From JBGSTR01 sp963707135 (lineage in GTDB: Bacteria; Pseudomonadota; Gammaproteobacteria; Chromatiales; Chromatiaceae), in NCBI GenBank assembly GCA_963707135.1, contig CAVPOY010000001.1:62001-126000 (forward strand): a stretch of 64,000 nucleotides of DNA, in the 5' to 3' direction. Under the pieces are notes generated by a model that searched no databases, had not been told where the DNA came from, and was given only the letters and a program-made list of their open reading frames with translations. Numbering within the stretch: the stretch's first letter is position 1; every line of letters starts with the position of its first letter. The position numbers were made by a program, and so were the translations under genes. Shown piece by piece: positions 25,688-36,024 of the stretch.

Positions 25688-26314
25688 ATGAGCAAGGTAA
25701 AGATCTTCACCGGTTTCGAACGTTTCTGGCACTGGACCCAGGCGCTGCTGATATTCGGTCTGCTGCTCACCGGCTTCGAGATCCATGGTACCTATCGGGT
25801 CTTCGGGTTCGAGGCGGCCTACGACTACCACCAGATCCTGGCCTGGACGCTGATCGGACTATGGGTGCTCGCCATCTTCTGGCACCTGACGACCGGCGAG
25901 TGGCGGCAATACGTGCCGACCTCGAAAGGACTGTTCTCGATGGTGCTCTACTATGCCTACGGGATCTTCTCCGGCGAGGCGAAGCCCTATGTCACCAGCC
26001 GCGCGGCCAAGCACAACCCGCTGCAGCGGCTCGCTTATCTGGGGTTCAAGGTCCTGATCGCACCGGCGATCTGGATCTCAGGGCTTCTGCTGATGTTCTA
26101 CACGACCTGGAAGGGCACTGCGCTGGGTGAGCTTCTGCCCCTGACCTATGTGGCCTGGGTGCACGTGGCGGCGGCGTTCGCGCTGCTGGTGTTCCTGATC
26201 GCCCATCTGTATCTGGCCATTACGACGGGGCACCCGTGGTACGAGTACCTGCGCGCGATGGTCACCGGCTACGAGGACCTGGCGGACGCGGACCAGACGG
26301 CTCGGAAGGCCTGA
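25688..26314 (+). CDS. Cytochrome b561/b-type diheme membrane subunit
   Basis: The 208-residue protein has four membrane helices with well-placed histidines for two hemes b: RFWHWTQA, DYHQILAW, WVHVAAAF and IAHLYLA. It belongs to the family of b-type subunits that pass electrons between the quinone pool and periplasmic oxidoreductases. It begins 13 bp after the octaheme cytochrome and is almost certainly its electron-transfer partner. Together they would form a quinol-to-octaheme respiratory reductase, which is an inference from pairing. Confidence 0.85.
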   Translation: MSKVKIFTGFERFWHWTQALLIFGLLLTGFEIHGTYRVFGFEAAYDYHQILAWTLIGLWVLAIFWHLTTGEWRQYVPTSKGLFSMVLYYAYGIFSGEAKPYVTSRAAKHNPLQRLAYLGFKVLIAPAIWISGLLLMFYTTWKGTALGELLPLTYVAWVHVAAAFALLVFLIAHLYLAITTGHPWYEYLRAMVTGYEDLADADQTARKA

Positions 26315-26430
26315 GACGGTTGCGGCCGTGTCCGGCGGCTGTGCTAATCTCGTCTGGCCCCGAGGGAGGGTGTCGCGCAAGGCGGCGCTCTCCCATCCCA
26401 CTTCGCCACAATAAGGACTCCCAGAGGACG

Positions 26431-27603
26431 ATGAACGCCAAACACCCCCCCTTGCTGCTCGTTCTGATGTCGGCGCTGTGCGCCGCATCGACCGTCGTCG
26501 GTGCCGAACCGCCCCCGTTCATGGCGCCCGGGCCGCCCGGTGGGCCCTTCCCCTCGATGGCCGGCGAGGTGATTCCTCCGCCGGCGGGTGCAGCCCAGCC
26601 CTGGATCGTCGTCGAGCGGCGCTCGGTCGGCGGCAATACCACGGTCGGGGGCTCAATCGTGCCGGCGGAGCAGATAACCTTCACCGCCCAGATGCCCGGT
26701 AGCGTCGAGATGATCGCCGGGAGCGAGGGTGATTTCTTCCGCAAGGGCGCCGTGCTGGCCGCCCTCGACGAGGCGGCGCTACGCGCCCAGCGCCAGGCGG
26801 CGATTGCCCAGATCAGCAATGCGGAGGCCGCTTACCGCAATGCCGAGGTCCAGTTCTACCGGGAGCGCAAGGACCCGACGCCGCAGCAGGGCAACATGAT
26901 GAGCCAGATGATGCCCCTGCCGATGCCGTTCTTTGGGGACAAGGGCGAGACCGGGGTCAGCCGCGATGCCACGCTGCACCAGTACGGCACCCAGATCGAG
27001 CAGGCACGCGGTGCGTTGACGGCGGCCCAGGCCCAGTTGCGCGAGATCGAGGCCAAGCTCCAGGACACCCGCAGCGTCGCACCCTTCGACGGCTACATCA
27101 CCGACAAGCACGTGAACAAGGGCGATACGGTGCAGCCGGGTCAACCGCTGCTGAGCTTCGCCGACATGGGCCGGCTCCAGGTACAGGCGGACGTCCCGAC
27201 CCGGCTCTCCGGGCCGCTCCAGCCCGGCTTCACGACGCGGGTGAAGCTGGATGACACAGACCAGACCGTGGTCATGGCGCGGGTCAGCCAGATATTTCCT
27301 ATGGCCGACCCGACCCGGCACACGGTGCGCGTCAAGCTCGACCTTCAGCCGGGGGCACGGGCCAAGGCGGGGATGTATGCGGAGGTCCTGATCCCGCAGC
27401 CGGGCTCGGATCAGGGCTCGCTGCCGATCATTCCGATCGCCTCGGTGATCTACAGGGGTGGGCTGCCGATGGTCTACGTGCTCGACGACCGGAACGAGCC
27501 GCGCCTGCACCTTCTGAGGCTCGGCGAGCAGTTCGGCGACTCGGTAACGGTGCTCACCGGCCTTAGTGGCGGCGAACGCATCCTGGCGCACCCGAGGCCC
27601 TGA
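26431..27603 (+). CDS. RND efflux periplasmic adaptor (membrane fusion protein)
   Basis: The ATG at 26431 gives 390 residues with a signal peptide to about residue 24, then a Pro-rich linker. The adaptor core shows GGSIVPAEQITFTAQMPGSVEMIAG (in parts: VPAEQITFTAQ and PGSVEMIAG), a lipoyl-like half, a coiled-coil hairpin, and LQDTRSVAPFDGYITDKHV (part: APFDGYITDKHV). An unusual Met-rich insert MMSQMMPLPMPFFG sits in the hairpin region. It precedes the RND pump by 149 bp. Substrate is unknown; no metal-binding HME signature is clear. Confidence 0.85.
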   Translation: MNAKHPPLLLVLMSALCAASTVVGAEPPPFMAPGPPGGPFPSMAGEVIPPPAGAAQPWIVVERRSVGGNTTVGGSIVPAEQITFTAQMPGSVEMIAGSEGDFFRKGAVLAALDEAALRAQRQAAIAQISNAEAAYRNAEVQFYRERKDPTPQQGNMMSQMMPLPMPFFGDKGETGVSRDATLHQYGTQIEQARGALTAAQAQLREIEAKLQDTRSVAPFDGYITDKHVNKGDTVQPGQPLLSFADMGRLQVQADVPTRLSGPLQPGFTTRVKLDDTDQTVVMARVSQIFPMADPTRHTVRVKLDLQPGARAKAGMYAEVLIPQPGSDQGSLPIIPIASVIYRGGLPMVYVLDDRNEPRLHLLRLGEQFGDSVTVLTGLSGGERILAHPRP

Positions 27604-27752
27604 CCCGACAGCGCCGTTCGCGCGTGCCCGGGGCAATCGGTTGCTCCTGACCGCTCGATCCAGAACCGACCATAACGAGACGTGAGAGTCGCATTGCGCC
27701 TTGAAGGCGCCCGCGCACTCGAGCGCCCGCCCCTTGAGGAGGCGTCCCGTCC

Positions 27753-30700
27753 ATGTCCGAAGAAATCAACCAGACCGTCGCACCCCCCCCTGAAGCCCAC
27801 GGGCAGGGCGTCGCCGGGGCAATCGCCCATGCGTTTATCCATTCGCCGCTGTCGCCACTGCTGTTCATCGCGATGCTCGGCATGGGGCTCCTCGGCCTGG
27901 TGGCGACCCCCCGCCAGGAGGACCCGCAGATCTCGGTCCCGATGATCGACATTTTCGTCCAGTTCCCGGGGGCGTCCACGGAGCAGGTCGGAAGCCTGGC
28001 GATCGAGCCGCTGGAGCGGCTGCTCTCCGAGATTCCGGGCGTCGACCATGTCTACTCGGCCAGCGAGCACGACCAGGGCATGATCACGGTCCAGTTCGAG
28101 GTCGGCGAGCAGATGGGCCCGTCGCTGGTCAAGGTCCACGACAAGCTCCAGGCCAACCAGCAGGCCCTGCCACCCGGGGCGCTGCCGCCGCTGGTCCGGC
28201 CCAAGGGGATCGACGACGTGCCCGCGGTGACCCTAACCCTGTGGTCGGACGCGATCGACGACGCGGCCCTGAGGGCGCTGGGGTTCAAGCTGTTGCAGAA
28301 CCTGTCCCAGATTCCGAACGTCGGCCAGGGCTTCGTGGTCGGCGGGCGCGCCGAGCAGATCCGGGTCGAGGTCGAGCCCCAGCGGCTCAACGGCTACGGG
28401 GTGACGCTGGAGCAGATCGCCGGGACCATCCAGACCGCCAACGCCGAGCGGCGCACCGGCGAGGTCGAGTCCGGGGAGCAGCAGATGACGGTCTATGCCG
28501 GCGCCTTCCTGTCCTCGGCCACCGACGTCGAGCGTCTGATGGTCGGGACCTACGGCGGCGCGCCGGTCTATGTGCGCGACGTGGCCCAGGTCAGCCTGGC
28601 CCCGGAGGAATACCACCGGCAGGTCAGCTACTACACCGGTCCCAGCTATCCGGGTGACGCCAAGGCCGATGGCATGCCCGCCGTGACCGTCGCGCTGGCC
28701 AAGAAGGAGGGCAGCAACGGCGTAACGGTGGCCAACGCCATCCTCGAGAAGGTCGAGTCCCTGAAGGGCCAGCTGATCCCCGACAACGTGCAGATCGAGG
28801 TTACGCGTAACTATGGGCAGACCGCGAACGACAAGGTCAACGAGCTGATCTTCAAGCTCTTTGTCGCCACCGGCGCGGTAACCGTGCTGGTGCTGCTGAC
28901 GCTGGGGATCAAGCCCGCGATCGTCGTCACGCTGGTGATCCCGGTGGTGTTGCTGATGACCGTATTCTCCGCCTGGCTGATGGGCTACACCATCGACCGG
29001 GTCAGCCTGTTCGCGCTGATTTTCGCGATCGGCATCCTGGTGGACGACGCGATAGTGGTGGTCGAGAACATCTACCGCCGGTGGCTGATCAAGGGCGAGA
29101 CGGACACGGATACTGCCGTCGCGGCGGTCGCCGAGGTCGGCAACCCGACCATCATCGCCACCTTCACCGTCGTCGCCGCCCTGCTGCCGATGGGCTTCGT
29201 GTCCGGGATGATGGGACCTTACATGGAGCCGATCCCGGCGCTCGGGTCGACGGCCATGATCTTCTCGCTGTTCGCGGCATTCGCCTTTACGCCCTGGCTG
29301 GCGATGCGCATCAAGCCGAGCCTGCGGGCGCTCGAGAAGGCCGAGCGGAAGGAGCATCGTACCGCCGAGGCGCTGGATGGGGTCTTCCGCCGCCTGTTGC
29401 TGCCGTTGATCGAGCGCAAGACCCTTGGCTATGCATTCCTGCTCGCGCTGATCGGGGCCTTTTTCCTGTCGTGCCTTCTGTTCTACCTGCGCGTGGTGCC
29501 GTTCAAGATGCTGCCGTTCGACAACAAACCGGAGTTCAGCGTCGTGCTCGATATGCCGGAGGGCACCGCGCTTGGGCGCACTATCAATACCGCGCGCCTG
29601 ATGGCCGAGACGGTGCAGCAGATCCCCGAGGTGGTCGCCATCCAGACCTATGCCGGCACGGCGAAGCCGTTCGACTTCAACGGCATGGTGCGTCACTACT
29701 ACCTGCGCGACAGGGCCTGGCAGGGCGAGATCCAGGTGCAGCTGACCGACAAGCACGAGCGGGACCGCACCAGCCACGAGCTCGCGCTCGAGGCGCGCGC
29801 GCTGCTGACGCCGATCGCCCGCGAGGCCGGGGCGCGGATCACCGTGGTTGAGATGCCCCCGGGGCCGCCGGTGCTGCAATCGGTCGTCGCCGAGATCTAC
29901 GGGCCGGATGCACAGACGCGCCGGCAGGTCGCCACCGACATGACCCGGCTCTTCGAGCAGGTGGACAGCCTGGCGGACGTCGACAACTACATGCAGGAGC
30001 CATACGAGATCCTGCGATTCGAGGTTGATGCCGAGAAGGCGGTGCGGCTTGGGATCTCGGTCGACACTGTCATCAAGAACCTGGACATGGCCCTGGGCGA
30101 CTTCCGGGTCGGGGACGTCAAGCGGGGGAGCCTGCTCGAGCCGACCTTTATCATCGTCGAGGTGCCGCTGGCGATCCGGGCGCAGCTCGCGCGCCTGGCG
30201 GACCTGCCGATCCCTGGGGCCGAGGGCACGGTGCCGCTGGCCGAGCTTGGGCGCTTCGTGAAGGTCGGCCAGGACCCGGTCGCCTACCACAAGGACCTGC
30301 GACCGGTGGAGTATGTCGTCGGGGACGCGGTCGGCAAGCTCGGCGCGCCGCTGTATCCGATGCTGGCCATCGAGGACCTGCTGCAGGACTACCGCACGCC
30401 GGACGGCGCGACCTTGTCCGGAACGATGTTCACCGGTCCGCCGCCGGACAACGGTCAGAGCGGGTTCGAATGGGGCGGGGAGTGGACCGTGACCTACGAG
30501 ACCTTCCGCGACATGGGGCTCGCGTTCGGCGTCGCGCTGGTCCTGATCTACATGCTCGTCGTGGCCGAGTTCGGCAACTTCGTCACCCCGGCCGTGATCA
30601 TGGCGCCGATCCCGCTGACGCTGCTCGGCATCGTGCCCGGTCACTGGCTGATGGGCGCGGACTTCACGGCCACCTCGATGATCGGCTTCATCGCCCTGGC

Positions 30701-30990
30701 CGGAATCATCGTGCGCAACTCGATCCTGTTGGTCGATTTCTCGATCGAGGAGGTCGCCCGGGGGCGTCCGGTCAAAGAGGCGGTGATCAATGCCTGTAAG
30801 GCCCGGACACGCCCGATCCTGATCACGGCCTTCGCCCTGGTGGCGGGCTCGAGCGTGATCCTGACCGATCCCATCTTCCAGGGCATGGCGATCTCGCTGT
30901 CTGTTCGGGGTGCTGGTCTCGACGCTGCTGACGCTGGTCGTTATCCCGCTCGGCTGCGTCAGCGCGGGCAGGCACCTGGTCCGGCACTGA
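27753..30990 (+). CDS. RND efflux permease, frameshifted close to the C-terminus
   Basis: This is a proton-driven inner-membrane pump of about 1079 codons. It has the N-terminal helix SPLSPLLFIAMLGMGLLGLV, two large periplasmic loops and the RND motif around GILVDDAIVVVENIYRRW (Asp-Asp of the proton relay). At about 30901 an extra T (CTGTCTGTTC in place of CTGCTGTTC) throws the frame off. In the corrected frame the last helix reads LFGVLVSTLLTLVVIPLG and ends at 30990. The span of 3238 bases, one over a multiple of three, fits one inserted base. Read as is, the protein loses its last helix and gains about 260 foreign residues into the MFS gene. Confidence 0.85.
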
Positions 30991-31065
30991 TCAAGGCCGA
31001 AGGCGGTCCCGCGCGCGTCGATGCGGGGGCCGCCCGTCGCTGGCGGATGAGGATTTGCTTGCGCC

Positions 31066-32373
31066 ATGCTCCGACCCGAACAACACGCGCATCTGCTGAG
31101 GCTCCGCTGGACCACGCTTACCGTCGTGGGCCTGCTGTATGTCCTGTCCTTCTTTCATCGATTCGCTCCGGCGGCCATCTCGGGCGATCTGCAGCGGACC
31201 TTCGACGCCAGCTCGGCCGCGCTCGGGGGGCTCGCGGCAACCTACTTCTATATCTATACCCTGATGCAGATCCCGACCGGGGTGCTGGTCGATACCCTGG
31301 GGCCGCGCAGGATCGTCGCCGTGGGCGGCACGGTCGCCGGGATCGGCTCGGTGCTGTTCGGCCTGGCCCCGACGCTTGCGCTGGCGTCGGTCGGGCGGTT
31401 GCTGGTGGGCCTCGGTGTGTCGGTGACCTTCATCGCCATGCTCAAGCTGAATGCCGCCTGGTTCAGGGAACGGCACTTCGGCTCGCTCAGCGGGCTAACC
31501 ATCCTGATCGGCAACGTCGGTGCCGTCCTGGCCGCCAGCCCCCTGGCCTGGGCCCTGGGATTCGTCTCCTGGCGGACGGTTTTCGTCATTGTCGGCGTCC
31601 TGTCCCTGGTGCTGGCCGCGCTCGCCTGGTGGCTGGTGCGGGACCATCCGGGTCATGCGGACCTCCCGAGCATGCGCGAGCTTGACGGCAAGGCGGCGCA
31701 TCTCGCGCACGAGGGGCATTGGTACGACGGCCTGCTGCTGGTGCTCCGGAACCGCTATACCTGGCCGGGCTTTTTCGTCAACCTCGGCTTCGGCGGCACC
31801 TTCTTTACCTTCGCGGGCCTGTGGGCCGTGCCGCTGCTCCGCGACGGTTACGGCATGGACCTGGGCGCCGCGACGGCGCACACCAGCCTGATGCTGGCGG
31901 GCTTCGCCGTCGGCGCGTTCCTGATCGGCACGGTGTCGGATCGGCTGGGCCGACGCAAGCCGGTCGTGCTCCTTGCCGGCGGCCTCTACCTTGCGTGCTG
32001 GGTGCCGCTCGCGCTCGGATGGCGGCTGCCCTCGAGCGTGAGCTATCCGCTCTTCCTGGCCATGGGGCTCGGGGCCTCGGCCTTCACCCTCACCTGGGCC
32101 TGTGCCAAGGAGGTCAACAGGCACGCCCTGTCGGGCATGGCCACCAGCGTCGTCAACACCGGGGCCTTTCTCGGGACCGCGATTCTCCAGCCACTTGTCG
32201 GTTGGGCGATCGATCAGGCACAGGGTGGGGCTGTGGCCAGCCTGGCGGGCTTCGGTCCCGGTGTGCTGGTCATGGCGGGGGTGTCGCTGGTGGGCTTTGC
32301 CGGGTCGCTGGCGCTGCGGGAGACCTACTGCCGCTACCTGGAAGACGCTCCCGAATCCGCACGGTCCGCGTAG
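31066..32373 (+). CDS. Major facilitator superfamily (MFS) transporter
   Basis: The 435-residue protein has 12 predicted membrane helices. The MFS loop motif is present after helix 2 (PTGVLVDTLGPRRIVAVGG) and again in the second half (GTVSDRLGRRKPVVLLAGG). It starts 76 bp after the RND pump on the same strand. It most resembles the uniporter/antiporter families of sugar or organic-anion transporters, but the substrate is not inferable. It converges on greB at the 3' side. Confidence 0.82.
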   Translation: MLRPEQHAHLLRLRWTTLTVVGLLYVLSFFHRFAPAAISGDLQRTFDASSAALGGLAATYFYIYTLMQIPTGVLVDTLGPRRIVAVGGTVAGIGSVLFGLAPTLALASVGRLLVGLGVSVTFIAMLKLNAAWFRERHFGSLSGLTILIGNVGAVLAASPLAWALGFVSWRTVFVIVGVLSLVLAALAWWLVRDHPGHADLPSMRELDGKAAHLAHEGHWYDGLLLVLRNRYTWPGFFVNLGFGGTFFTFAGLWAVPLLRDGYGMDLGAATAHTSLMLAGFAVGAFLIGTVSDRLGRRKPVVLLAGGLYLACWVPLALGWRLPSSVSYPLFLAMGLGASAFTLTWACAKEVNRHALSGMATSVVNTGAFLGTAILQPLVGWAIDQAQGGAVASLAGFGPGVLVMAGVSLVGFAGSLALRETYCRYLEDAPESARSA

Positions 32374-32475
32374 GATGCCGTGAACCGTTCGGGCCGTATC
32401 GATCGAGGGGCTTTGTTCGCGAAGGATGCCTCTCCGTTGTCACCACATCGTTCGGTTGCTGCCTAACCCGCCGGG

Positions 32476-32961
32476 TCACCCGCCGGTTTCGTAGCGAACC
32501 GCGACGATGTAGTAGCTCGCCTCGCCGGCCGGCGTTTGCACGAGCACGGTGTCGTCCACCAGGCGTCGGAGCAGCGCGCGGGCCAGCGGCGCGTCGACGC
32601 TGATCCAATTGCGCTTTGGGTCGAATTCATCACTGCCGACGATGCGATAGGTGACCTCGTCCCCATCCGGACCCTCCAGCGTCACCCACGCGCCGAAGAA
32701 TACCTGATCCCGGTTGCCCGGCGACTGCTCGACCACCTTGAGCTCGGGCAGGCGCCGCTGTAGATAGCGGATGCGGCGGTCGATTTCACGAAGCTCCTTC
32801 TTGCGGTAGATGTACTCGGCGTTCTCGGACCGATCGCCTTCCGCCGCGGCCGCGGCCAGCGCCTTGGTCACGTCGCGCCGGCGGTCCCACAGCGCCCGCG
32901 ACTCGGCCTGCAATGCCTCGAAGCCAGGTCGCGTGATGAACGGGGATCGGCTCATCGGCAT
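32476..32961 (-). CDS. greB: Transcription elongation factor GreB
   Basis: The 161-residue product has the N-terminal coiled coil with the GreB tip (DRSENAEYIYRKKELREID) and the C-terminal domain (ELKVVEQSP, TLEGPDGDEVTYRIVG, SVDAPLARALLRR). GreB rescues backtracked RNA polymerase by stimulating transcript cleavage; the acidic tip D/E residues are present in EGDRSENAEY. The start is ATG at 32961 (MPMSRSPFIT) or 32955. The length matches GreB (about 160) rather than GreA paralogues. Confidence 0.9.
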   Translation of the reverse strand: MPMSRSPFITRPGFEALQAESRALWDRRRDVTKALAAAAAEGDRSENAEYIYRKKELREIDRRIRYLQRRLPELKVVEQSPGNRDQVFFGAWVTLEGPDGDEVTYRIVGSDEFDPKRNWISVDAPLARALLRRLVDDTVLVQTPAGEASYYIVAVRYETGG

Positions 32962-33318
32962 AGGGTGGCATTGTTCTCCGACCGGTTCCAGCCGCAACCC
33001 CCCTATCCGACCCGCGCCGGGGAAATCGGATGCGGCGGAGTGCAAGCCATCGGTGACTCCATCGGCGAGTCCGCAGTGGACACGGGCCTAGGGTGAGGTC
33101 CGTTCTGAAGACAAAGGAACGCATCTCATAACCATCTCGGCGCACGCTAGGGTTGTCCCGGCCGCGGGATGGGACCCGGTCGGCGACGCGGCCGGTGCAT
33201 GCCGCCCTGTTTCCAGATTTGGATGAATCCTTGTCGGCGACAATCCTCTGGGCTAGGCTCGCCAGCGTGTCCCTTCGGGGTGCACTGGACTCACCTAAGC
33301 GTAAGGGCAAGCACGACC

Positions 33319-34209
33319 ATGAAATGGCGCGATAGAAGACAAAGCTCGAATGTCGAGGACAGAAGGAGCAGCAGCGGAGGCGCGGGCGGTGGCGGCGGCG
33401 GACCGTCTATCGGCACCATCCTTTTCCTTTGGCCTGTCATAAAACCTCTACTGCGCTCGAAGCTCGGCCTGGCCGTGTTGGGTATCGGAGCCGTGGCCTA
33501 TTTTGGCGGTTTTTTCAATCTGGCCTCGTTTACCGGCGGTGGCGGCTACAAGGCGGTCGATGAGCAGGCCGATAATGAACAGGCCGCCTTTATCAAGACC
33601 GTGCTCGCGGATACAGAGGCCGTCTGGTCGGAGGTGTTCTCCCAGGCGGGGCGGCGCTACCCCGCCCCGACGCTGGTGCTCTACCGGGGTTCGACCGTCA
33701 GCGGATGTGGGTCCGCCAGTGCCCGCATGGGGCCGTTTTATTGCCCCGAGGATGAGAAGGTGTACGTCGACCTTGGTTTCTTCGAGGATATGAAGAGGGA
33801 TTACGGGTCGAGCGGCGATTTTGCCCATGCCTATGTGTTGGCGCATGAAATCGGCCACCATATCCAGAAGCTGGAGGGTACCCTGGACCAGGTGCAGATG
33901 GCGCAGCAGCGGGTCCTGGGGGAAGGCGAAAAGAATCAGTTGCAGGTGCGGTTGGAACTGCAGGCGGATTGCTACGCGGGTATCTGGGCAAATCATGCCC
34001 ACAAGCAATTCGATATTCTGGAGGAGGGCGATCTCGAAGAGGCCCTGACCGCCGCCGCCTCCATCGGCGATGATCGGTTGCAGAAGCAGGCGCGTGGATT
34101 TGCTATTCCACACACCTTCACCCACGGAAGCTCTAAGCAGCGGGTCGAGTGGTTCGCGAGGGGCGTCAAGAATGGGCGGCTAAGCGATTGCGACACCTTC
34201 GGGACCTAA
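33319..34209 (+). CDS. ypfJ: Neutral zinc metallopeptidase, YpfJ family
   Basis: The ATG at 33319 (MKWRDRRQSSNVEDRR) gives 296 residues. A Gly-rich stretch precedes an N-terminal membrane helix near residues 43-62. The zinc site HEIGHH occurs after AYVLAHE, with a downstream Glu in RLELQADCYAGIW as third ligand. The C-terminal HTFTHGSSKQRVEWFARG is typical of the family (Pfam zinc_peptidase/YpfJ). The upstream open sequence lacks family similarity, which supports this start. The active domain is predicted to be outside the cytoplasm. Confidence 0.88.
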   Translation: MKWRDRRQSSNVEDRRSSSGGAGGGGGGPSIGTILFLWPVIKPLLRSKLGLAVLGIGAVAYFGGFFNLASFTGGGGYKAVDEQADNEQAAFIKTVLADTEAVWSEVFSQAGRRYPAPTLVLYRGSTVSGCGSASARMGPFYCPEDEKVYVDLGFFEDMKRDYGSSGDFAHAYVLAHEIGHHIQKLEGTLDQVQMAQQRVLGEGEKNQLQVRLELQADCYAGIWANHAHKQFDILEEGDLEEALTAAASIGDDRLQKQARGFAIPHTFTHGSSKQRVEWFARGVKNGRLSDCDTFGT

Positions 34210-34842
34210 CGAATGCGGGGGCGCCTGACGATTACCGTTCGCGCAAGAGCGACAGAAAAAACATATGTTCTGATCCCGAGTTAGCCTAGAACCGAGGTCG
34301 GATTGGTGACGGACCCGGCCTGCTCCGCCGGAGGTCGGGCAGGCTGTGCTGGGTCGAGAAAACGCGCCTTGGAACGCGTAATGATGACTTGTCGACGCTA
34401 TCGTCGCGCGACTTCCGATCGATGCCGGTGCCAGTCGACGGGGCGACGGTCCCGTTTGCGGCCTTGCAACGCGCCCCCAAAATCTGTCTGTATTCGGTAG
34501 AGCTAGAAACCAGGTGAGATGTCCCGGCTTCTACAGAAATCACTCTATAATTACAATGCAAAAATATGTTTTAGAGATTATTGTGCTTCCTTAATGTCCG
34601 CGGATTCGGCTTCTGAGCCCTGATTTCACCGAACGTAATGACCGCCGCGTCCGTCGGTGCAGTCCAAGACGTGGAGCTGGTGAGCATCGACCCACTATGG
34701 GACTCCCGAGCGACATTCGAACGCCGGGAGCTAGATGCGCTTATCCTGATAGTGGAGCGCGGCAACGCCGTGCAGTCTAAGGTGGCGGAGGGTCCCACGC
34801 CCGGCCCCGTTCGTGACGCGTAATGATCCGTAACAGTGGTCG
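34210..34842. other. Intergenic region with an A/T-rich patch, no supported gene
   Basis: About 630 bases follow the peptidase with only short open frames that show no family features. An A/T-rich patch with ACATATGT (34261-34268) lies near 34250-34270, and another (TATAATTACAATGCAAAAATATG) around 34546-34570. Both contrast with the GC-rich surroundings and may be promoter-like or transferred sequence. Nothing in it can be named. Confidence 0.4.
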
Positions 34843-35832
34843 ATGGCCCCAACGATTCTGGTCCTGCTGAGTAGCATGGGAGTCCTGCCGGTGGGGGTGG
34901 GGCTGCTCGGGACCCTCCTGGGCGTGCCGGCGACCATAGCGTCGTTCACGCATGTCGAGACCGGCCTGATCATGGCCTGCTACTCCGCCGGTTAGATCGC
35001 CGGGACCATTCTAGCCCAGCGACTGATCCGCGACGTCGGACACATCCGCTACTTCTCCGTGTTCGCCGCCGGATCGTTTCTGCTCTTGGCCGGCGACTCG
35101 TCCACGCTGACGCTTTTCGCCCTCGCGGCCATTCTGATCTCGGTCGGCGTGATCCCGGTGGCGGTGACGCCGGTCAACGAGCAGCGGATCGACGCCGATA
35201 TGCCGGTGCACGTGGCCGTGCTTGCGGGCATCGTGGTGATCGAAGGCCGCTCTGGGCTGATCGCTTATGCCTTTACCCTAAATCCGGCAGTTCGTTGGGC
35301 CTCATAACGGTAACCAACCGTAGCGATTGAGATTTTTCGGGGCCAGCCGTCACCCAACGGGTGATACCTTCAACTGCTCCGCAGTTGGACAGCTATCAGT
35401 ACGATCAATGGGTTGCGCGATTTCTGCGGTCACCAACTGCTCTATTTTGGTTTACCTATGGCGGTCTGATGTTCTCCCTCCACGGGATCAGCGTCGATCA
35501 CACCAACGATCACCTCGAGCAGGGCCAAGTGCTCGAGGCGACCCGAGGCCTGTTGCTGATTTGCGGGCTCGGAGCCCTGTGCGGCCCCCTGCTCGGCGGG
35601 TATCGCGATGGAGCTGTCTGGCCCTGTCGGCTTGCTGGCCGTATCCGCTGCGCCTGCCGCCGTCTTGGCGTTGTTCGGGTTCTACCGGATGACCCGAAGG
35701 GCCCCTCCGCCGATTGTGGATCAGACCGATTTCGTCCCCATGGTGCGCACCTCACCGATCGCCCTGGAGATGCATCCGGAGGCCGATCCATCGCCGGAGC
35801 TCGAACTGCCAATGCCTGGCCCGAAGAACTGA
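34843..35832 (+). pseudogene. MFS transporter remnant with in-frame TAG and frameshifts
   Basis: The frame opens at 34843 with MAPTILVLLSSMGVLPVGVG, crosses an in-frame TAG at 34993-34995 (after MACYSAG), and continues IAGTILAQRLIRDVGHIRYF. It then breaks at about 35300 and resumes in other frames with LEQGQVLEATRGLLLICGLGA and, from about 35608, MELSGPVGLLAVSAAP. It ends in the family-like tail FVPMVRTSPIALEMHPEAD. The whole reads as a 12-helix MFS protein of the YcaD-like type lacking its middle. It is clearly inactive. Confidence 0.7.
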
Positions 35833-36024
35833 ATCCCTGACACTCTCTCGACGGAGCAAGCCTTTACCGCGGCTGACCGTCCTGTCCGAGCCAGGCAGCA
35901 CCCGAAGCTACCTTGCGGCAATGGTGCTGGCGGCCGACATCGCCGAGCCGAGGCAGCAGACTGCCGAACTGGACCGGCAGATGGAACGTCAGTCACAGCA
36001 GGTCGATCGTGGCGTCTGGATTGC

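Noticed and set aside
28233..31115. Very long open frame on the minus strand (about 960 codons) opposite the RND pump
   Set aside because: GC-rich genes often keep the antisense frame open. The translated product has no domains, while the plus strand shows clear RND motifs.
34993..34995. In-frame TAG read as pyrrolysine or another recoded amino acid
   Set aside because: The gene has further frameshifts and no Pyl genes are seen; decay explains it better.
35842..36024. Short frame LTVLSEPGSTRSYLAAM after the MFS remnant
   Set aside because: It runs into the channel gene on the opposite strand and shows no domain.
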